A stretch of 64,000 nt of DNA from Zonotrichia leucophrys gambelii. Taxonomy: Eukaryota > Chordata > Aves > Passeriformes > Passerellidae. Both the position numbers and the translations under genes were made by a program. The notes under the pieces are model-generated. The model saw nothing but the letters and a program-made list of their open reading frames with translations. It was not told the origin of the DNA and did no database searches. Of this stretch, positions 23,801 to 37,700 are shown piece after piece; the first letter of the stretch is position 1; every line of letters starts with the position of its first letter. The DNA lies in assembly GCF_028769735.1 (NCBI RefSeq), contig NC_088173.1, positions 63,210,421 to 63,274,420 of the forward strand. Reading direction: 5' to 3'.

Positions 23801-25064
23801 CAGTCAGGAACTTCTTGCTCATTAACACAGGTCTCCTGCTGCCTTTGTTTGAATTCTAGAAGTTTTCTTCAAATGCCTGTGAAGTTTTATTCATAACACA
23901 AATTTTAGGAAAATAGGAAGTAAATTCATGCAGAAAAAGATAAACAAAAAATTCCAACACTGACAAATGACTGGAAAGTGCTACAAAGCACTGTCAGATC
24001 CAGTTATCTGTCCGCACAGTCAGTAATTGTACCTTAGAAAGCAACTTGCTATTAATTTTCAGGAGACTGGAGAAAAAAACACAGCTTTTATGAAACAATC
24101 AGACAAAAACAATCACTAGTATAAGCTTACTAAGTAATTCTTTTGATTGCTTTTGTTTCACTGATGTTAAGCCCTGTTTCTTTAATATTTCTTGATCTTT
24201 TGTGATGTGGAAGCATGAACTTGTATATAAAAATCTTATTATTGTTCACAATTTTTTCATCAATGTTACATTCTTTCCCCCAGTTGTTGATTCCAGTCTT
24301 GCTTATTTTCATCATTTTTATTATCTACCATGAATTGCCAGTACAAACCTACTGCTATATCTGAACTATGTTCTGCTTCTCTTTGGCACGAAAGCAGAAG
24401 AGCACTTTATGAAATTTATGCTAACAAGGCTTAGATTCAGGTGCAAAATGTTTAATACAAATGTATCTGAAGTGAATTCCATTATTAAAGTAAACATGTT
24501 TCTTCACACTAATAATTTCTTTTTTTAATCATCTCAGAATTAGGGACACAGTCAGACTATATGAGGTCAATATTATTGCAATAAACAGACAGTATCAATT
24601 CAGACTTTTAGTCACTTAACTACAACAGAACTGCTTGTCCTTGTTTGGTTACACGTCCCACTGGATAAAACACATTGATTTACTATTCCCTCATGAGACA
24701 CTTGAATTTGGCACACAGGTAGCAAATGCATAAAATTATTTTAAATTCTAAATCACAACACTGAAAAAGCTAGCATTGCTACATACTAAACTGTTGAAAT
24801 TTGGGGTAAAATTATGCAACTTTCATAAATATGTAACATTCAAAAATAAAAATCAAAATTACTGGTAACTGAAAACAAATTCACCATGGTTCATTTACTA
24901 CTGAAGGTAGGAAACAAATAAAGAAAAGGACTTAGGTTTACTTCTCTTGCATAAAACAATGGTTAAATTTGCCTACTTTTGTAGTAAAAAGTCTCCTACT
25001 TCAATGAATTGAACACATTGATAGAATTCTTCCTGAGATCACACTTTTTTAGCTGAATATTTTC
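23801..25064. other. Unique AT-rich non-coding DNA
   Basis: I see no gene, RNA gene or recognisable repeat in this stretch. Confidence 0.55.
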
Positions 25065-25235
25065 TCCTCTTCCAGCCTTTCTCTTTATCAAAAATAATCC
25101 AGATCCTTAATCATATTTGTGGTCCTGTCCTGGACTTGCTCCAGTATATACATCTTTCCTGTATTAGGGAACCCAGAACCAGACACTGTATTCCAGCTGT
25201 GCAGAGGAAAGCAGAGGGAGAGATACAGAAATGCA
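25065..25235 (-). mobile_element. CR1 LINE fragment, minus strand
   Basis: ATCATATTTGTGGTCCTGTC (25111-25130), CTGGACTTGCTCCAGTA and ACCCAGAACCAGACACTGTATTCCAG are the ordered phrases of the CR1 3' half read on the opposite strand (compare the same series at 8812-8893 and 17980-18070). Only about 170 bp remain, and neither end of the element is present. Confidence 0.82.
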
Positions 25236-26644
25236 CTTGCATTCAGTAGCCTCCAGGGAGTAAAAATGATGAAAATGAGAAATTTCAGAATGTTGATTTA
25301 TCAATATGTTGTCTTTCATGAGTTGCCTTCTCTAAAAGCTCTCAGCCTTTTCATTCCCAGTGACTTCTACTTACACCTCTAGCTTTACTGCCCCCTGTGT
25401 GTAACATCTTTATGGAAATCTATTCCAGCAATAAAATTAAGGCACTGATTCAGTTTAAAAATAACTCTTCATTGAGAGTGGGAGGAGGTAGTATTTACAT
25501 GTTATGGAATATGACAGTGTGGCTTTGCAAGCAGTTGTGCAGAGAGTGGCCAAAAGGAGGCAAATCTCTGTGTCAGGCTAGGAATGTCTTCAGAGACTGA
25601 CAACACCTTCATCACGGAAGGAAACTGCTTTCTGGAATACTGCTCCAAGAAATTATTCTTCTGCAGGAAGAATTTGCCTAGATACATAACATATAAGCAC
25701 ATCCCAGTTTTCTATATTTTCTGTCAGCTACTTGCCTACACAGACTGTGCTGTTTGCATTTATTTCTATTTTCAAGTCTAGTAACCATTTCCTTAACAGA
25801 ACCTGTAACTAAGGAAAAATTAGTTTTCACTTTCCCTTTTATTATGACTGGTTGTACAGACATTTTGACATAATTTACATGTAACAGGAATGTTAAATGA
25901 GCCTACTGGTTTAATCTCCAAGGAGTGCTCAGAGTCAGCAGACCCAAAGTCAGCAAGTCTAAGCTGGGAGCCATGGGAACTGGTTTGGCCAGAGATGTCT
26001 CTCTAGACATAAGATAGCAAGCAAAAAAATTTATAGAGGGCAAGAGTCTGAATCCATCACTTGAGCTAACTGGAAAGGCATATTGTAGGGGAAGGTAGAA
26101 GAATCCTAAAAAGATCCAAAAGAAACAGGATTCCTATAGAAGAGCCTCTCACAGGAAAGAAGAGAGGCCCAAGGTAGCATTTTCCAAGATCAGTAAAGCA
26201 AAGTTAGGATTCAGTTGTGGCTATCTAGATTACAGTAGTTTCTCTTGCTTTATAGTTACTGAAACAGAAAATTTCTTCCTTTCATGGGGAAAAAAAGAAA
26301 AAATATTTTTCATCTGGTCTTAAATGAATCCTGTTTTGAATATAAAATGCATCATGTTTTAAATAAATTTTAAAAAAAAGCACCAAAAACCCACCCAACC
26401 CCCTCCTACTTACAGAAATATATGAGGAAATAACTTCAGGATAGATACATTTTTAACACAGATCTTTCACATAAAATGGGATTTTGCGTCAGTAAAAGAC
26501 TCTGAGGCAAAGAACAAATTCTTCACTGTAGAAATTGAGAGTAGGAATGGTGGAATTTATTAAAAGCAGATCTGTCAAAAAAATTTTTTCATGACTTATC
26601 TCTTAAAATATTTTAATTTTCCAAATAGTTTATGGTATTGAATC
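25236..26644. other. Unique AT-rich non-coding DNA
   Basis: No gene or recognised repeat is seen. A poly-A run merging into an A/C-rich tract lies at about 26370-26402, just before the next CR1 fragment. Confidence 0.5.
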
Positions 26645-26930
26645 TGGAAATAACACTACAGACCCTCTAGCAGTGTTCAGGCTCAAAGCTCCCTGACATT
26701 GGCAGGGACATCTTTTACTGCACCAGGTTGCTCAGAAATCCATTCAACCTGACTTGGAACGCATCCAGGGATGGGACATCCACAGCTTCTCTGAGAAACC
26801 CGTTTTAGTGTCTCACTACCCTCACAGTAAAGAATTTCTTCCTAATATCACATCTAAATTTACTCTTCCTGTTTAAAGCCATTAGCTTTTGTCCTATGAG
26901 CGCTACTACATGCTCCTGTAAAAAGTATAT
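26645..26930 (-). mobile_element. CR1 LINE 3' fragment, minus strand
   Basis: The fragment contains the ordered CR1 phrases TTGGCAGGGACATC (26699-26712), CACCAGGTTGCTCAGAAATCC, CATCCAGGGATGGGACATCC and CAGTAAAGAATTTCTTCCTAATATC, followed by TTTAAAGCCATTAGC. It corresponds to the same portion as 8490-8690 in the long copy, but it is more decayed. The CR1 3' terminus should lie near 26645, and the fragment stops at about 26930. Confidence 0.88.
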
Positions 26931-27657
26931 CTAAAAGTAAATAGAAATTTATAACCAATCATTCTCTCTTGGTTGAGAAAAACACAATCAGGTTGTGAGA
27001 AAAAATATCTGGACACTTTAATTTGCCAGTAAAATTAGGATACCAACACACTGTGGAAATTAAAAAGGCTTGAATAAAGCTTAAAATGCTCAAAGTAAAA
27101 TTGAAAATACTTATTCATTTTTTTCCCTCTCACCTTTACATTGAATTTCAAAATCAGACATGGTTCAGGCTCATAACCCAGCTCATAGGCAGCTATATTC
27201 CTCTTCAACATCCTTATTTTTTATTAAATTAACTCATTATCACATTCAATTTCTTTTTCATAACTAAAATATTTATCAACATTTTGATAGCCTTTAACTA
27301 CCTCAGTGAAGGACAGGCCACAGGGTTACTGTCAATGTATCTATGTTTATTTTTAAGTGTCAGATTAGATACCTAAAAATGACTGAAAAATTATTTTTAA
27401 TTTTCTCAGTTTTTTACATAAAATAATTGCCAAAATACCAGTCCCTTATCTGTGCATTCCTTCTGAAATAGAATTACATGCTAAATTACATCAGCGCAAA
27501 CCTAAAATGAATTTTAAAAACATTTATGAAACCATCAGATTGCTGGAATTTAGTAAAAAACAACAGTGTTCAGTCTTTTGCTTTTTGGAAACATGTCAAA
27601 TAAACAGACCAGACTGATGAGAGTTCCGTATTAAGTTGGTGAATTACATTTGCTACC

Positions 27658-27713
27658 AATTCTTACGATTTTCCTGATCGTAAGAATTTTCCTGATTCTT
27701 ACGATCAGGAAAA
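27658..27713. repeat. Perfect nested palindrome (alternating inverted repeats)
   Basis: The 11-mer ATTCTTACGAT occurs at 27659-27669. Its exact reverse complement is at 27677-27687, and the 11-mer returns at 27695-27705. Each interval is the same 7-base spacer TTTCCTG (27670-27676 and 27688-27694). The second pair extends to a perfect 19-bp inverted repeat (27669-27687 against 27695-27713). The structure can form two mutually exclusive hairpins. Such alternation is expected from template switching during replication. No gene or terminator context is present. Confidence 0.97.
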
Positions 27714-27815
27714 AAGGAGAAGATAAAGTAAATCCTTATCTATTCCAAAATCTAGTTGAATTGAAATATCACCTGATGATTTTTTCTCTATTCTCAAGAT
27801 AGATAATAAAAAGAT

Positions 27816-27885
27816 AACAAAACCACACATCCCCACAAAAAAAACCAAACCAACAAAAACTAAAAGAACACATTCAAAACAAGCA
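27816..27885. repeat. A/C-rich low-complexity tract
   Basis: The plus strand here is made almost only of A and C (AACAAAACCACACATCCCCA, then AAAACCAAACCAAC and similar). It is a strand-asymmetric simple sequence without a fixed period. Confidence 0.8.
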
Positions 27886-30800
27886 ACCTCAGTCTAAGAG
27901 AATATTTTTGATAAAATCACCACAGCTTCCTGAAGGCCAGACTAATTCTGTGGTAAGTCAGACCTGAAGAGTAGATGGCAAGATCTTCATCAACTGACAC
28001 CTCAGAACACTTAGAATGTAGTGAATTTCCTAAAATGTCTCATGGATTATTTTATTGCATCAAGCCAGTACATTGTGACTGGGACATCATCCCCTAGCTA
28101 GGACTGCTACTGAACTGAGGGCTACATAACAGATATATTTGATCAGTCTGAACTGGGATTCACAGACAAATTCCCAGGTGGTAAAAACTGGAATGGATCT
28201 AATTAATTTTTGTGGTTTATACCTTCTAAACATGTGACAAATTTTCAGATAACTCACCCTAAGCATTTTCCTTATGTTACAATCCACAGCATCTATCAGA
28301 TACTGCCAGCAGCTAAAAAACTTCTTATAACTAGAAGTATTATACCAAAATGTTCTATTCCTGTTAAACTGTAGGAAAGTGGCTCGCTTTCCCATACAAA
28401 TTTGAATATACATTTCCCTATAACATGTTTCATGTGGGGAAAAAATATCAGCTCATTGAATCCTTCTGTCCTTCTCACCACTCACACTTCTCTATGGTAA
28501 GATTAGTGCTAGTCATTTAAATTTAATAATTCCCACAGTTTAATTCTTATCTTTGCTGTGAAGTCATTCCTGCCTTGTGATAGCGTGGTCCTTTTTCTTT
28601 AAATAGCATTGTACATAAAATTTTCCAGAGAACGCTGAGCTTCCTAAATAAATGTTTGACTTGAAAATGAGACAAATTAATTTTGATTATTATTTCTTTA
28701 TTTTTTTCTTGTTGTTCATTACTTGCAACTTTACTTTCTAACCAAATTTGCTTTCTCATTCTGCCAAGCTTGAGTATCCATAGCCAAGAAAGAAAAAGAA
28801 AATAAAATTTCTGCAATTTTTAGGTACCAAACAAAAAGAATCCCTTTCTTAGACCAAAGGGAAAAAAAAAAAAAAAGGAGTTTAATTTAAATAGCACAAA
28901 GGCTCTAAGAAGGACAAGTTTGGGCATTACCATAGTAGTATACTCAACTAATTTTAGTGCATCTATCATATTTTTTAGCTCATGTGCAAGATTGGTAAGT
29001 ATTCTAATAATCTACATTTGGGCTCAAAAATTCACTTCATGAAAGCAACTCTTAGATTTTCAGTTCAGGATGCTTAGGCTGCATCAAATTCAGAAGTTTC
29101 ATCTGTTAAAAGCTAGCAACAAAGGAAGTTACATTGTAAATGTACATCTTCAGGATTCATTGATGATCCAAGTACTGAGGTAGGATAGAGCTCTAGATTC
29201 CTTTCTGCTTCTGATTCGGCGATCCCTTTTCTTCCTGCCTTAACAAAAACTGCCTCTTGCATCCACAGCATATATAATATACTGGAATAACAAATCTTGT
29301 CAACCATTACAGTTAGATGACAATTGTCTCTACCTATGTATTTCACATATGCCAGAGTATGTGCTCTTTGTGAGCAAAGCAGTCTTTGATCAGGAAAGAC
29401 ATCCTTGCTGCATCCCACAATATGGGTCATGGTGGCTAGAAATAAAGCCAGATGGGAAAAAAAAGCTGGATGTGCAAAATAAATTCAAAATCAGCACAGG
29501 TCAAAGAATTTTGTACCATCAATATTTCACAGTGCTCTACAATTCATTTATCTAAATGCTAGATACAAATTTAAGTAACAGGAAGCATTCCTAAAATCTT
29601 TCATTTAGAACCTTAATGTCAATGGAAATTAATAGGCTATTACAAATCTGGTGCTTGCTGGATCACAGACTATTTCTGATTCGGGTCAGAAGTTACCATC
29701 TTGAACATAATAAAAAGAATGGTAGAAAAATGGGCTAGTTTAGCACGTTCATGAGAGAATATTTCTTTGTGGACAAAATTAGTCAGTACAATTTTCATGC
29801 CTTTCACTGAAAGTCAGTATAACATCCCTTCATATAGCCTTTTTCTCTTCTTCTCTTACTTGAAGGTAAATTATATTTGTAATTCATGGGCGCTATTATA
29901 TCCTGGATAGATCAATCTACATCTGATTTACTATTTATTACAAACACTCTCTACCCACCATATCATATATAGTGGTTTTCTTAGTTATTTGGCACATCTT
30001 GCTTGAGATGCAAGTTTGATTTTTTTCGAAGTGCTTGGATCATTTCTATTTAGTCACTTGGCTGCTTCTTATAATCTCCCACACTTTTTTAATCTCTCTC
30101 ATGTACTTTGTAAACACCTCTGGCTGCCTCACTTATGGTGAATAACAGCTATGTCCCTCCCCCATTCCAAATCTTTTTCCAAACTCTGTCTTTTCCTGTC
30201 AGTATTTCTAATCTTCTCTCAAAAGTTTCTCAGTTTACTCCAACTTGTCTTAGAGCTCCCCTTGCTGTTGGATGCTGTTATGAGGCAGAGAACCTTAAAC
30301 AAAAATTGGCAACTGATACAGGCAGCATTCAAATAACAATTTACAGTATTTTGATGTTATTATATAATCCAGAATGATAGGGCCAATTGGGCAAATTTTG
30401 ATTTTCACTAAGAACTGCTAAATAGTGCAAAGTCTGTTTATGACATCCGCAATTTTTGAAGAAAACAGTAGTTTATAATACAAGTTTTCTTCAGAAATAT
30501 ATAGAAACACAAGTATTTCTATCAAAAGATTATGCTAATGAAAAATATTAGTTTTGTTTTCAAAAGAATTATTTTGCTACTTTAAAAGTATTAATGTTAC
30601 CAATATGGACTAAAGCTACAAAAAATAAAAAAGTAATTTAATAGATAAAATGAAAAATCATCATTCAATTAACAATAAATTTGCAGACACAATAAATGAA
30701 AAATTAAAATCTAGACTATTATTATGATGAGTTCTATACATCTTTCAAAGACTTAAGTTCCCTTTCTTATACAATGGTCTGTAATTCATTAATCACTCAG

Positions 30801-31740
30801 GTATCATTCTTAATCAAAAGGCTACTAAAAATGTAACATCATGTTTTAAATATATTTTTTTAAAACTGAAAATATATATTTTTTAAAAATAACCTATTCT
30901 TTCTCTTTATGAAAGTGTTATAAAATGTTATTATTACATCTTTTTTAAATTAAACAATGGGTGTCTAAAACATCATTAGCAACTGTGTGACTAAATGTAC
31001 TTTATATTGGTATTGTAAATATTAAGCCAAAAACCTTCTCTACTAAAAGACACAGGATTCTAAATACAATAATTCAAGAAGAATTAGTCATATTTGAAAT
31101 AATTAAAAATCTTGATTTATGGATCTAATAATTGTTTACGTAAATATTATCATATGCTGTTTCTAACAGAATCATAAGAGGATTTGGGGTTTTCTAACCA
31201 CTGCTACAATACTAATGACTACAGCATTAATGGGAGGAATTTTTAATTTTTAATCCTTGTAAATGAGAGTTTACATTCACGTGCCAAGTGTGAAATACTG
31301 AGACTGAGTTTTTTGATGGAAACTGCAAGAAGATTGTTGTAATTTGTTGGATAGTATGGCAGTAAAAAAACCAAAACACTTTAAACTTCATTACATATTT
31401 ATGAATAGTGAAACTTTCAAAACTATGGTGCTTTTTCCACACAAAATAGAAAATTAAATCTTCTGTATTTGAGACTGCAGGGGGAGGGGAGAAACAGAAA
31501 CTCCAAAACACTCTCAGTGCTGATGACAAACTATTTGAGAAGCAAAATTATCTGAGGATCTGGGGTACAGAGAGAAATCACAAAATATAGAACACATTAT
31601 GTAGTGGATAAAATATAGTACATAGAAGAAAATTATAGCTATAATTATATTTAATAGATTGGCCTTGTAAGATATTTTTGCAGTGCTTTCGATCTGCTTG
31701 GGATTTTCTCCATTACACCATTATCTGGCACTAAATTAAA

Positions 31741-31786
31741 AAAAAAATAAAAACAAAAAAAACCAAACAAAAAACCCAAACACCCG
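31741..31786. repeat. A/C-rich low-complexity tract
   Basis: A poly-A-like stretch interspersed with CC and CCC (AAAACCAAACAAAAAACCC) ends in CACCCG. It is the same kind of purine/pyrimidine-biased sequence as at 27816, 58768 and 63822. Confidence 0.8.
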
Positions 31787-34700
31787 TTTTTTTCTATCCC
31801 TACAAAATGTTACCCAAACTCAAGAAAAACCAAACAAACAAAATATAGGATGATATCACTTGTCATATTTCATTCAGATATTGTGGATATAAATGTATTT
31901 TCATTTATCTGCTCCTCACCTACTTTGAAAAGATGTTTAGTTCCTTGTTGCTGTCTGTCAGAGTAGTAAAGACACATAAGCCAAAAGGCCCTACAGTATG
32001 AAATTACCTGGCCTTTCTAGTAAAGTGGTAAAAAAGTCTTACTAAAGGCTTGAGAAACAAAATCATCTCACTTCCCACCAAGGTTTTACTTTTTCACTAA
32101 CAATCAGATTTGTCCCAATTATTTTTTTTTATTCTGAAAAAAAAAAGTTTTTTGACTACAAATACACACTGACATCTTCTGACTCATTAAATGAATGCAT
32201 TCCTAAAATTGTATGATGATTATAGCTGGGTTTTTTTTTTTTTCCATCAAACAATTTTTCTTCCTCTTTAAGGACCTCTGCATTTCATTCTGGCAACTTT
32301 TGTCTTTTTATTCTTCTCTTTCTTCTCATTTGTTTCGTAATTGTCTCCATCTGAAAACAAAGATTTTGAGACACATAATTTTGGTAGATCTTTAGGTAGC
32401 ATGAAGTTCATATAATTTCCTAGGGCACTATTAGTTGTTGCTGGTGTTATTGCTATCTCATTGGCAGTTTCTCATTTCCAGTTGCTCAACCCAGCTGCTG
32501 GTGATTGGGGTCTATGGAGAAATGAGCTCCATTATCACATCCTGAGTTTCTGAAGTTCTGGTCTTATTCATGCAAGGGAGCAAAAGGATCAGCTAACTAC
32601 ACTGTCACTCAAAAAAAAAAAAAAAAAACCTGTTTAAATGCATCACAGAAAAATATCAAGTCATTTTACTGCAAGGTGAAGCCATAAAAAAATTTAAGTC
32701 CTAATAGTCAAACCATTATTTTTGTCTCTGATCCTAATATATTTCCCCTAGTTACACAGTCCAGTCTTTCCAAGATCTCTCACAGATCTTAATAATAACA
32801 ACCATAATTAATATAATCAAGTGATAAATAAAAGCATTAGCCATAGTTTTAAATACTTTTATTTATTATGAATTATAAAAGGCATAAGACAAAAAGTAAT
32901 ATAAGCATGCTAAGGTTCCTTCTAACAGCAGGAAGACTGGGTGAGTTCCTCAATTAAGCCCATAGCAGAAAAGCAGAAATGCTGAAATATTGAGTTTAGT
33001 GTCTAGTTCCTACTTCAGGATTGCACTCTTTGTGCAGGATGCATTGCTGTACTCAAACATAGAACAAAAAAGGAAAAACCAATTGGTCCAGTAGGCATGG
33101 TGTGTAGGATAGATCCATTCCTGGCGTTGTGGCTGAAAGCTGACAATTCTACATTGCACTGTACGTGCTGATTGAAAATAGAAAGGATCTTCTCAGGAGG
33201 AAAATTCTGGGCTGTGCTTCAGAAATGAGATGAGAGGGGGTGAAGTGTGCAGGAAATTCAGCAGTACTCAGACATTTGCTGTCAGTACTCCTGTTTTCAA
33301 CACCAGGAAACTAAATCAATGGTGCCACGTTAAAGGAACTTTTTCTAGCAGACGCAAGAATAGAGTGGAATGAGCAATGGCTTAAAGCATGTCTTTCAGA
33401 AATTGAAATGTTCAGATAACTATTCTTCCAGAGCTACTCACCTGGATTCATTATCCTAATGAAGCTGTACTTAATAAGTAATAGGAAGGACACTAATATG
33501 CTGGAGAGATTTGGGGAACCTAATTTATAATAAAAAATCCCTCATACAAGAATTTTAACTGGCACAATCTCTTAATGAAAACTCCATTGAGACGCTTTCT
33601 TTGTCTCTCTGGGTTTGATTAATTTGATAAAAAAACCTATTACCTGTGCAGTGCAAAAAATCTTCTTGTCTATACAAAATTTTATAGACACCACTTAGAG
33701 GAAAATGGGTTTGTTTGAGAGACAAATTCTCATTTGCATGTTCATATGCAAAAACAATTTTAAAATAATTTAAGTCATCAAAAATACAACTTAAATGGTC
33801 TTGATTTACTGCCAAATGCACACTCTTGAGATTAAATTAAACCTATTTGACCTGAAAGCCTTAATTTAGTAATACCTGGAAGGAAAATAGGAATGAATAC
33901 CTAAGAGTGCTGTAAACTCTTCATGCTGATTTATGTTATTGAGGACACATAGAATTCATGAAAGGAATTTTCAAAAGCAGGGGCGGAGTCAGGGGGAAAA
34001 GAGAAAGAAAGACAACAGTAGCACAATAAATCGACCCTCTGGCTAGATATAACTCTATTAATTGCAGGCACTCTTACATTAAACTGTTTCCAACCCCCTG
34101 CTGATGAAACCTCTCAAAATAATTTCACCCTTTGACAGTTTAAATTATGATCTTCCCACTCTATAAAAGTGTTTGACACATTTGTACTGAGTATTTAAAT
34201 GACATCAAAAAAAAAAAAATGTTCTGTTTTACATGCACCTGAACTGTTCTCTAAATACAATTCGTTTTCTGTTTCTTTCTTTTCTTTTCGCAAACATACA
34301 CCAATTTTATCTATATCTTTACTTATGTAAATGATTATTAATCTGGAATACACGGTGACAGTGGCAGCTAAAACTATTTTAAAATTTCAGATATAAGCCC
34401 CTTAAAATTTCAGTTGTAAGTTTCTTATCATTTCTCTCAAACCTTTTGTTTGCGGCAGAAAATTCTCTTACCCTTTGTTTAAAGAAGACTGTAAAAATAC
34501 TAAAAATTAATCTGATCCTTTTTGTTAACAGCAGTAATTAAAAACACAAAACCATTAAAAATGTACTTACCTGAATAGATGGACACATTGAATAGATACA
34601 CAATTGACAGTAGATGTGCATATTATCTCTGAATTTTACTCTGGATATCGCTCAAGAATTTAGAATATAGCTTTTTTCATCTTACCAAGGAATACTGAAA

Positions 34701-37700
34701 CATCAGGAGAACATTTAACCAGTTGTTAGCCAAAAGTTCTGTGACCAAAAAATATATTTGCTACAAAGATATTTTTTGTAAATTCACTCTCAAATCTTAA
34801 ACTTACTAGAAAATAAGCAAGTTGTTCTGTTCTTTTGAATAAGAATTTTTAAACTAGATGCTACATAGCACATTTGTGATATAATTCAGAATGTATAATT
34901 AAAAATATCAAGACCTAAACTAGAGCAGTTTCTCTGGTGACAATATAGTGATACTGCAACACTAATGACTCCATGGTTTTAAAATTACTTGATGTTTCAA
35001 AGAGTAACAACTGTGTGTAGACAATTGCACGTAGGAGAGGCCACAATTAGTAAGTCACACATTTTGTGTAGTCTGCCTAATGAGACCATTAACAGCATGG
35101 AAGTGTGGAACCAGTGAGGGAGAGCAGGTCCCTTCAACTTGTCTTTAAAGTCCCCTGGGCATCACTCACATGTGCCAGACATGGAAACTGATGAACCTTT
35201 TGCTCCTCTAACACCTGCACAAAGTAATAGCTTAAGATGCCATGTGAAAAACAGGATTTCGTCTGCCAAAGATGATCTAAGTTGAGATATTAATTACTCC
35301 TTTGGGAACTGGGTACAGTAAATGCTCACATGAATACATAAACACGATTTTTCAGATGCAAAGCTAGTTTAATTCACTGAGCTTGTATAAACCATCATCA
35401 AGACATGAGTAAAACAGTTCCACTTCAAGATAGATTTTTTAGGTCTTTGGCTACAAATTGTTGAAAATGTATCGTGTGAAATTCTCTCATTTTACATTCA
35501 TAAATCTGCTTGCTAATTGTTGAATCAGAATTTATTTTCCTTGTAAAAAAGTACAAAGCACTGTGATTTATCATCTGAACACATTTACTTGCTTTCATCA
35601 TCAGTTTTATATGATTAATTTAAAATAATGACCTCATATATAATTTCTACAATTTTTGCCTGAAACCTATACCGATAGTAAATTTGAATTCTTCAATTCA
35701 GTCTTTTAAAATTTTTATTCTATAACCACACTTCTGACTGACAGTTTAAATTTTATATTTGGATTGCATTTTCATAGAATTATCCAAATTAAATCTAAAA
35801 TAGGATGTCAGCCAACTCCTATAAATAAGAAAGTGATTATTCTTTAAATCTACACACTTCAAAGTGTATTTCGTGGTACACTAATTTTCTTAGATAACTT
35901 TTTCATACAAGGAATAAACTATTTTGATCTAAAAGATAACCTGAGATTTGCAAATATTCAGACACAATTATTTTACAAGAAATTTCACTTGAGAACATCA
36001 GCTGAAAGACAGCTAGAAGGCAGTCCCCATATATTCACATTCTCTCCCAACTGTTACACTCACTCCTAATAAATTGAAAAGTATTCTTTGATTTGAAAAT
36101 ACCCTAACAGTATGTCCACCTTATTTGAATGTGTGTTTGGAGGATGCAAGCGCCCTGACTATTTTAAATACCACACAGTGAGGATGTGTGAAAGGGTGTA
36201 TTTACATGAGCTGATTTTCAGTTTTGTAAAGCTATGTCAGAGATATTTAGTATTTTAATGTGAGAAATCAAAGGCAACATACAAACTTAAAATGAACTGA
36301 AGAAAATATCATTCTCAGAAAAAGATGCCATATGCTAGAAGAAATTAGAGTGAATTAAAGTGAACAAAGGAATAGTTATAATTTAAACTGATGAATAATC
36401 ATCTTTATTCTCAACAAACAGAGATTGACAGGGATTTTTGAGTCACAAAATTGATTTGTTATGCAATGATCAGGGGAGATCATGGATAATATTCTGAACT
36501 GAAAATAATTTATTCTTAGTTGTGTGGAGAGTTCCATAGGATAGAGTATAACTTAGAAACTGAAAGTTCATCAAATGACAGAGAACAGTTTAGAGGATGC
36601 ACATAGGTCCTGATTCAAGTCTCCATTCTGAGTACTCTGTTCCCAGTTTCCTGTGCTTGTTTTGAGCTGTGATCATTCCGAATAGCAGAATTCCTTGCAT
36701 TATATACCAGCTGTGGTAATGACAATAAAGTGTTAGCTAGAAAGACTTGTCAAAATGCTCCTAAAGAGTGGGCTGCTAAAAACATAATCAAGCAGATCAG
36801 CTGAATGCTTTCATGTTGCAGTGTGCCTACTGTAAAGCATGTTGTTACCGTGATGATCTACATTTTCACAGAAATATTTCCACATTGCTCTTTTCATTTC
36901 TGAAGTATAATGCATTTCATAAGTAAAAACACGTGGAACAATTTTAAACATTGTCTTTTGAAAAAACTGCAGTGAAAGTATTAATATGAACCTCTAAGTT
37001 TTCAAAAGTGAAAATGATGAAAGCTATATAAAGCACTTCCAAAGTTTAAGTTACTGTTGAGTTTAGTGACCACTGACAAATATGAAAAGGGTTTGCTTCC
37101 ATTGTTAGTGAAATGTCATACTTGAAATTAATGATTACATGATTACACAAAATTTGCAAAACAGAATGCTATATGCTGTAATGTGGTTTTTTTGGTGTTT
37201 TTTTTTTCCAGCAGAGAAGGAGAGAATGAAGAGCCAATGTTCAGCCACTAGTACAATGAACTGTGGTTGATTTCTCATGTATCTGTAGTTATGGTCTACA
37301 AGAATACCTAAAGGAACTGGGGCCAGAATACTTAAAGAATGGGGGCCAGTATAGAACACTGTCATGAAACGCATTTGCTCCCACTTGGAAGAATGGAATG
37401 AATGAAAGGGAATTTGTACAGGAAAAGATAACCCCTCACAGGGGTTCATTGAGTGCCTGGACTATAGCATATGCTCTGTGACATAACAGATACCTACATA
37501 TTCACACCAGCATGCATGCCATATGCATTCTTACAGACACTTAGGCAACCTTAGGACAAAAAAAAATTTAAACCCTGAAACATTAGTAGTATTAAGACAT
37601 AAGAGTCTGTACACATAAATTTGGTGTTTCTGATATTCTGATATCAGTATGTGAGCAGTCTCAGTCCTATATAGTATTGCTGATGTGGTTTCCTGGCTGT

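Noticed and set aside
27658..27713. The nested hairpin as a rho-independent terminator or riboswitch
   Set aside because: The context is vertebrate nuclear DNA, with no adjacent gene. The perfect 19-bp arms are better explained as a template-switch product.
27816..27885. A/C-rich tracts as telomere-like interstitial repeats
   Set aside because: The vertebrate telomere unit (CCCTAA) is absent. The tracts have no fixed period and lack the required unit.
37135..37449. 104-codon minus-strand frame near a polypyrimidine tract (37187-37211)
   Set aside because: No domain was recognised. The pyrimidine tract and CAG are on the opposite strand from the frame, and no donor was found at a suitable distance.
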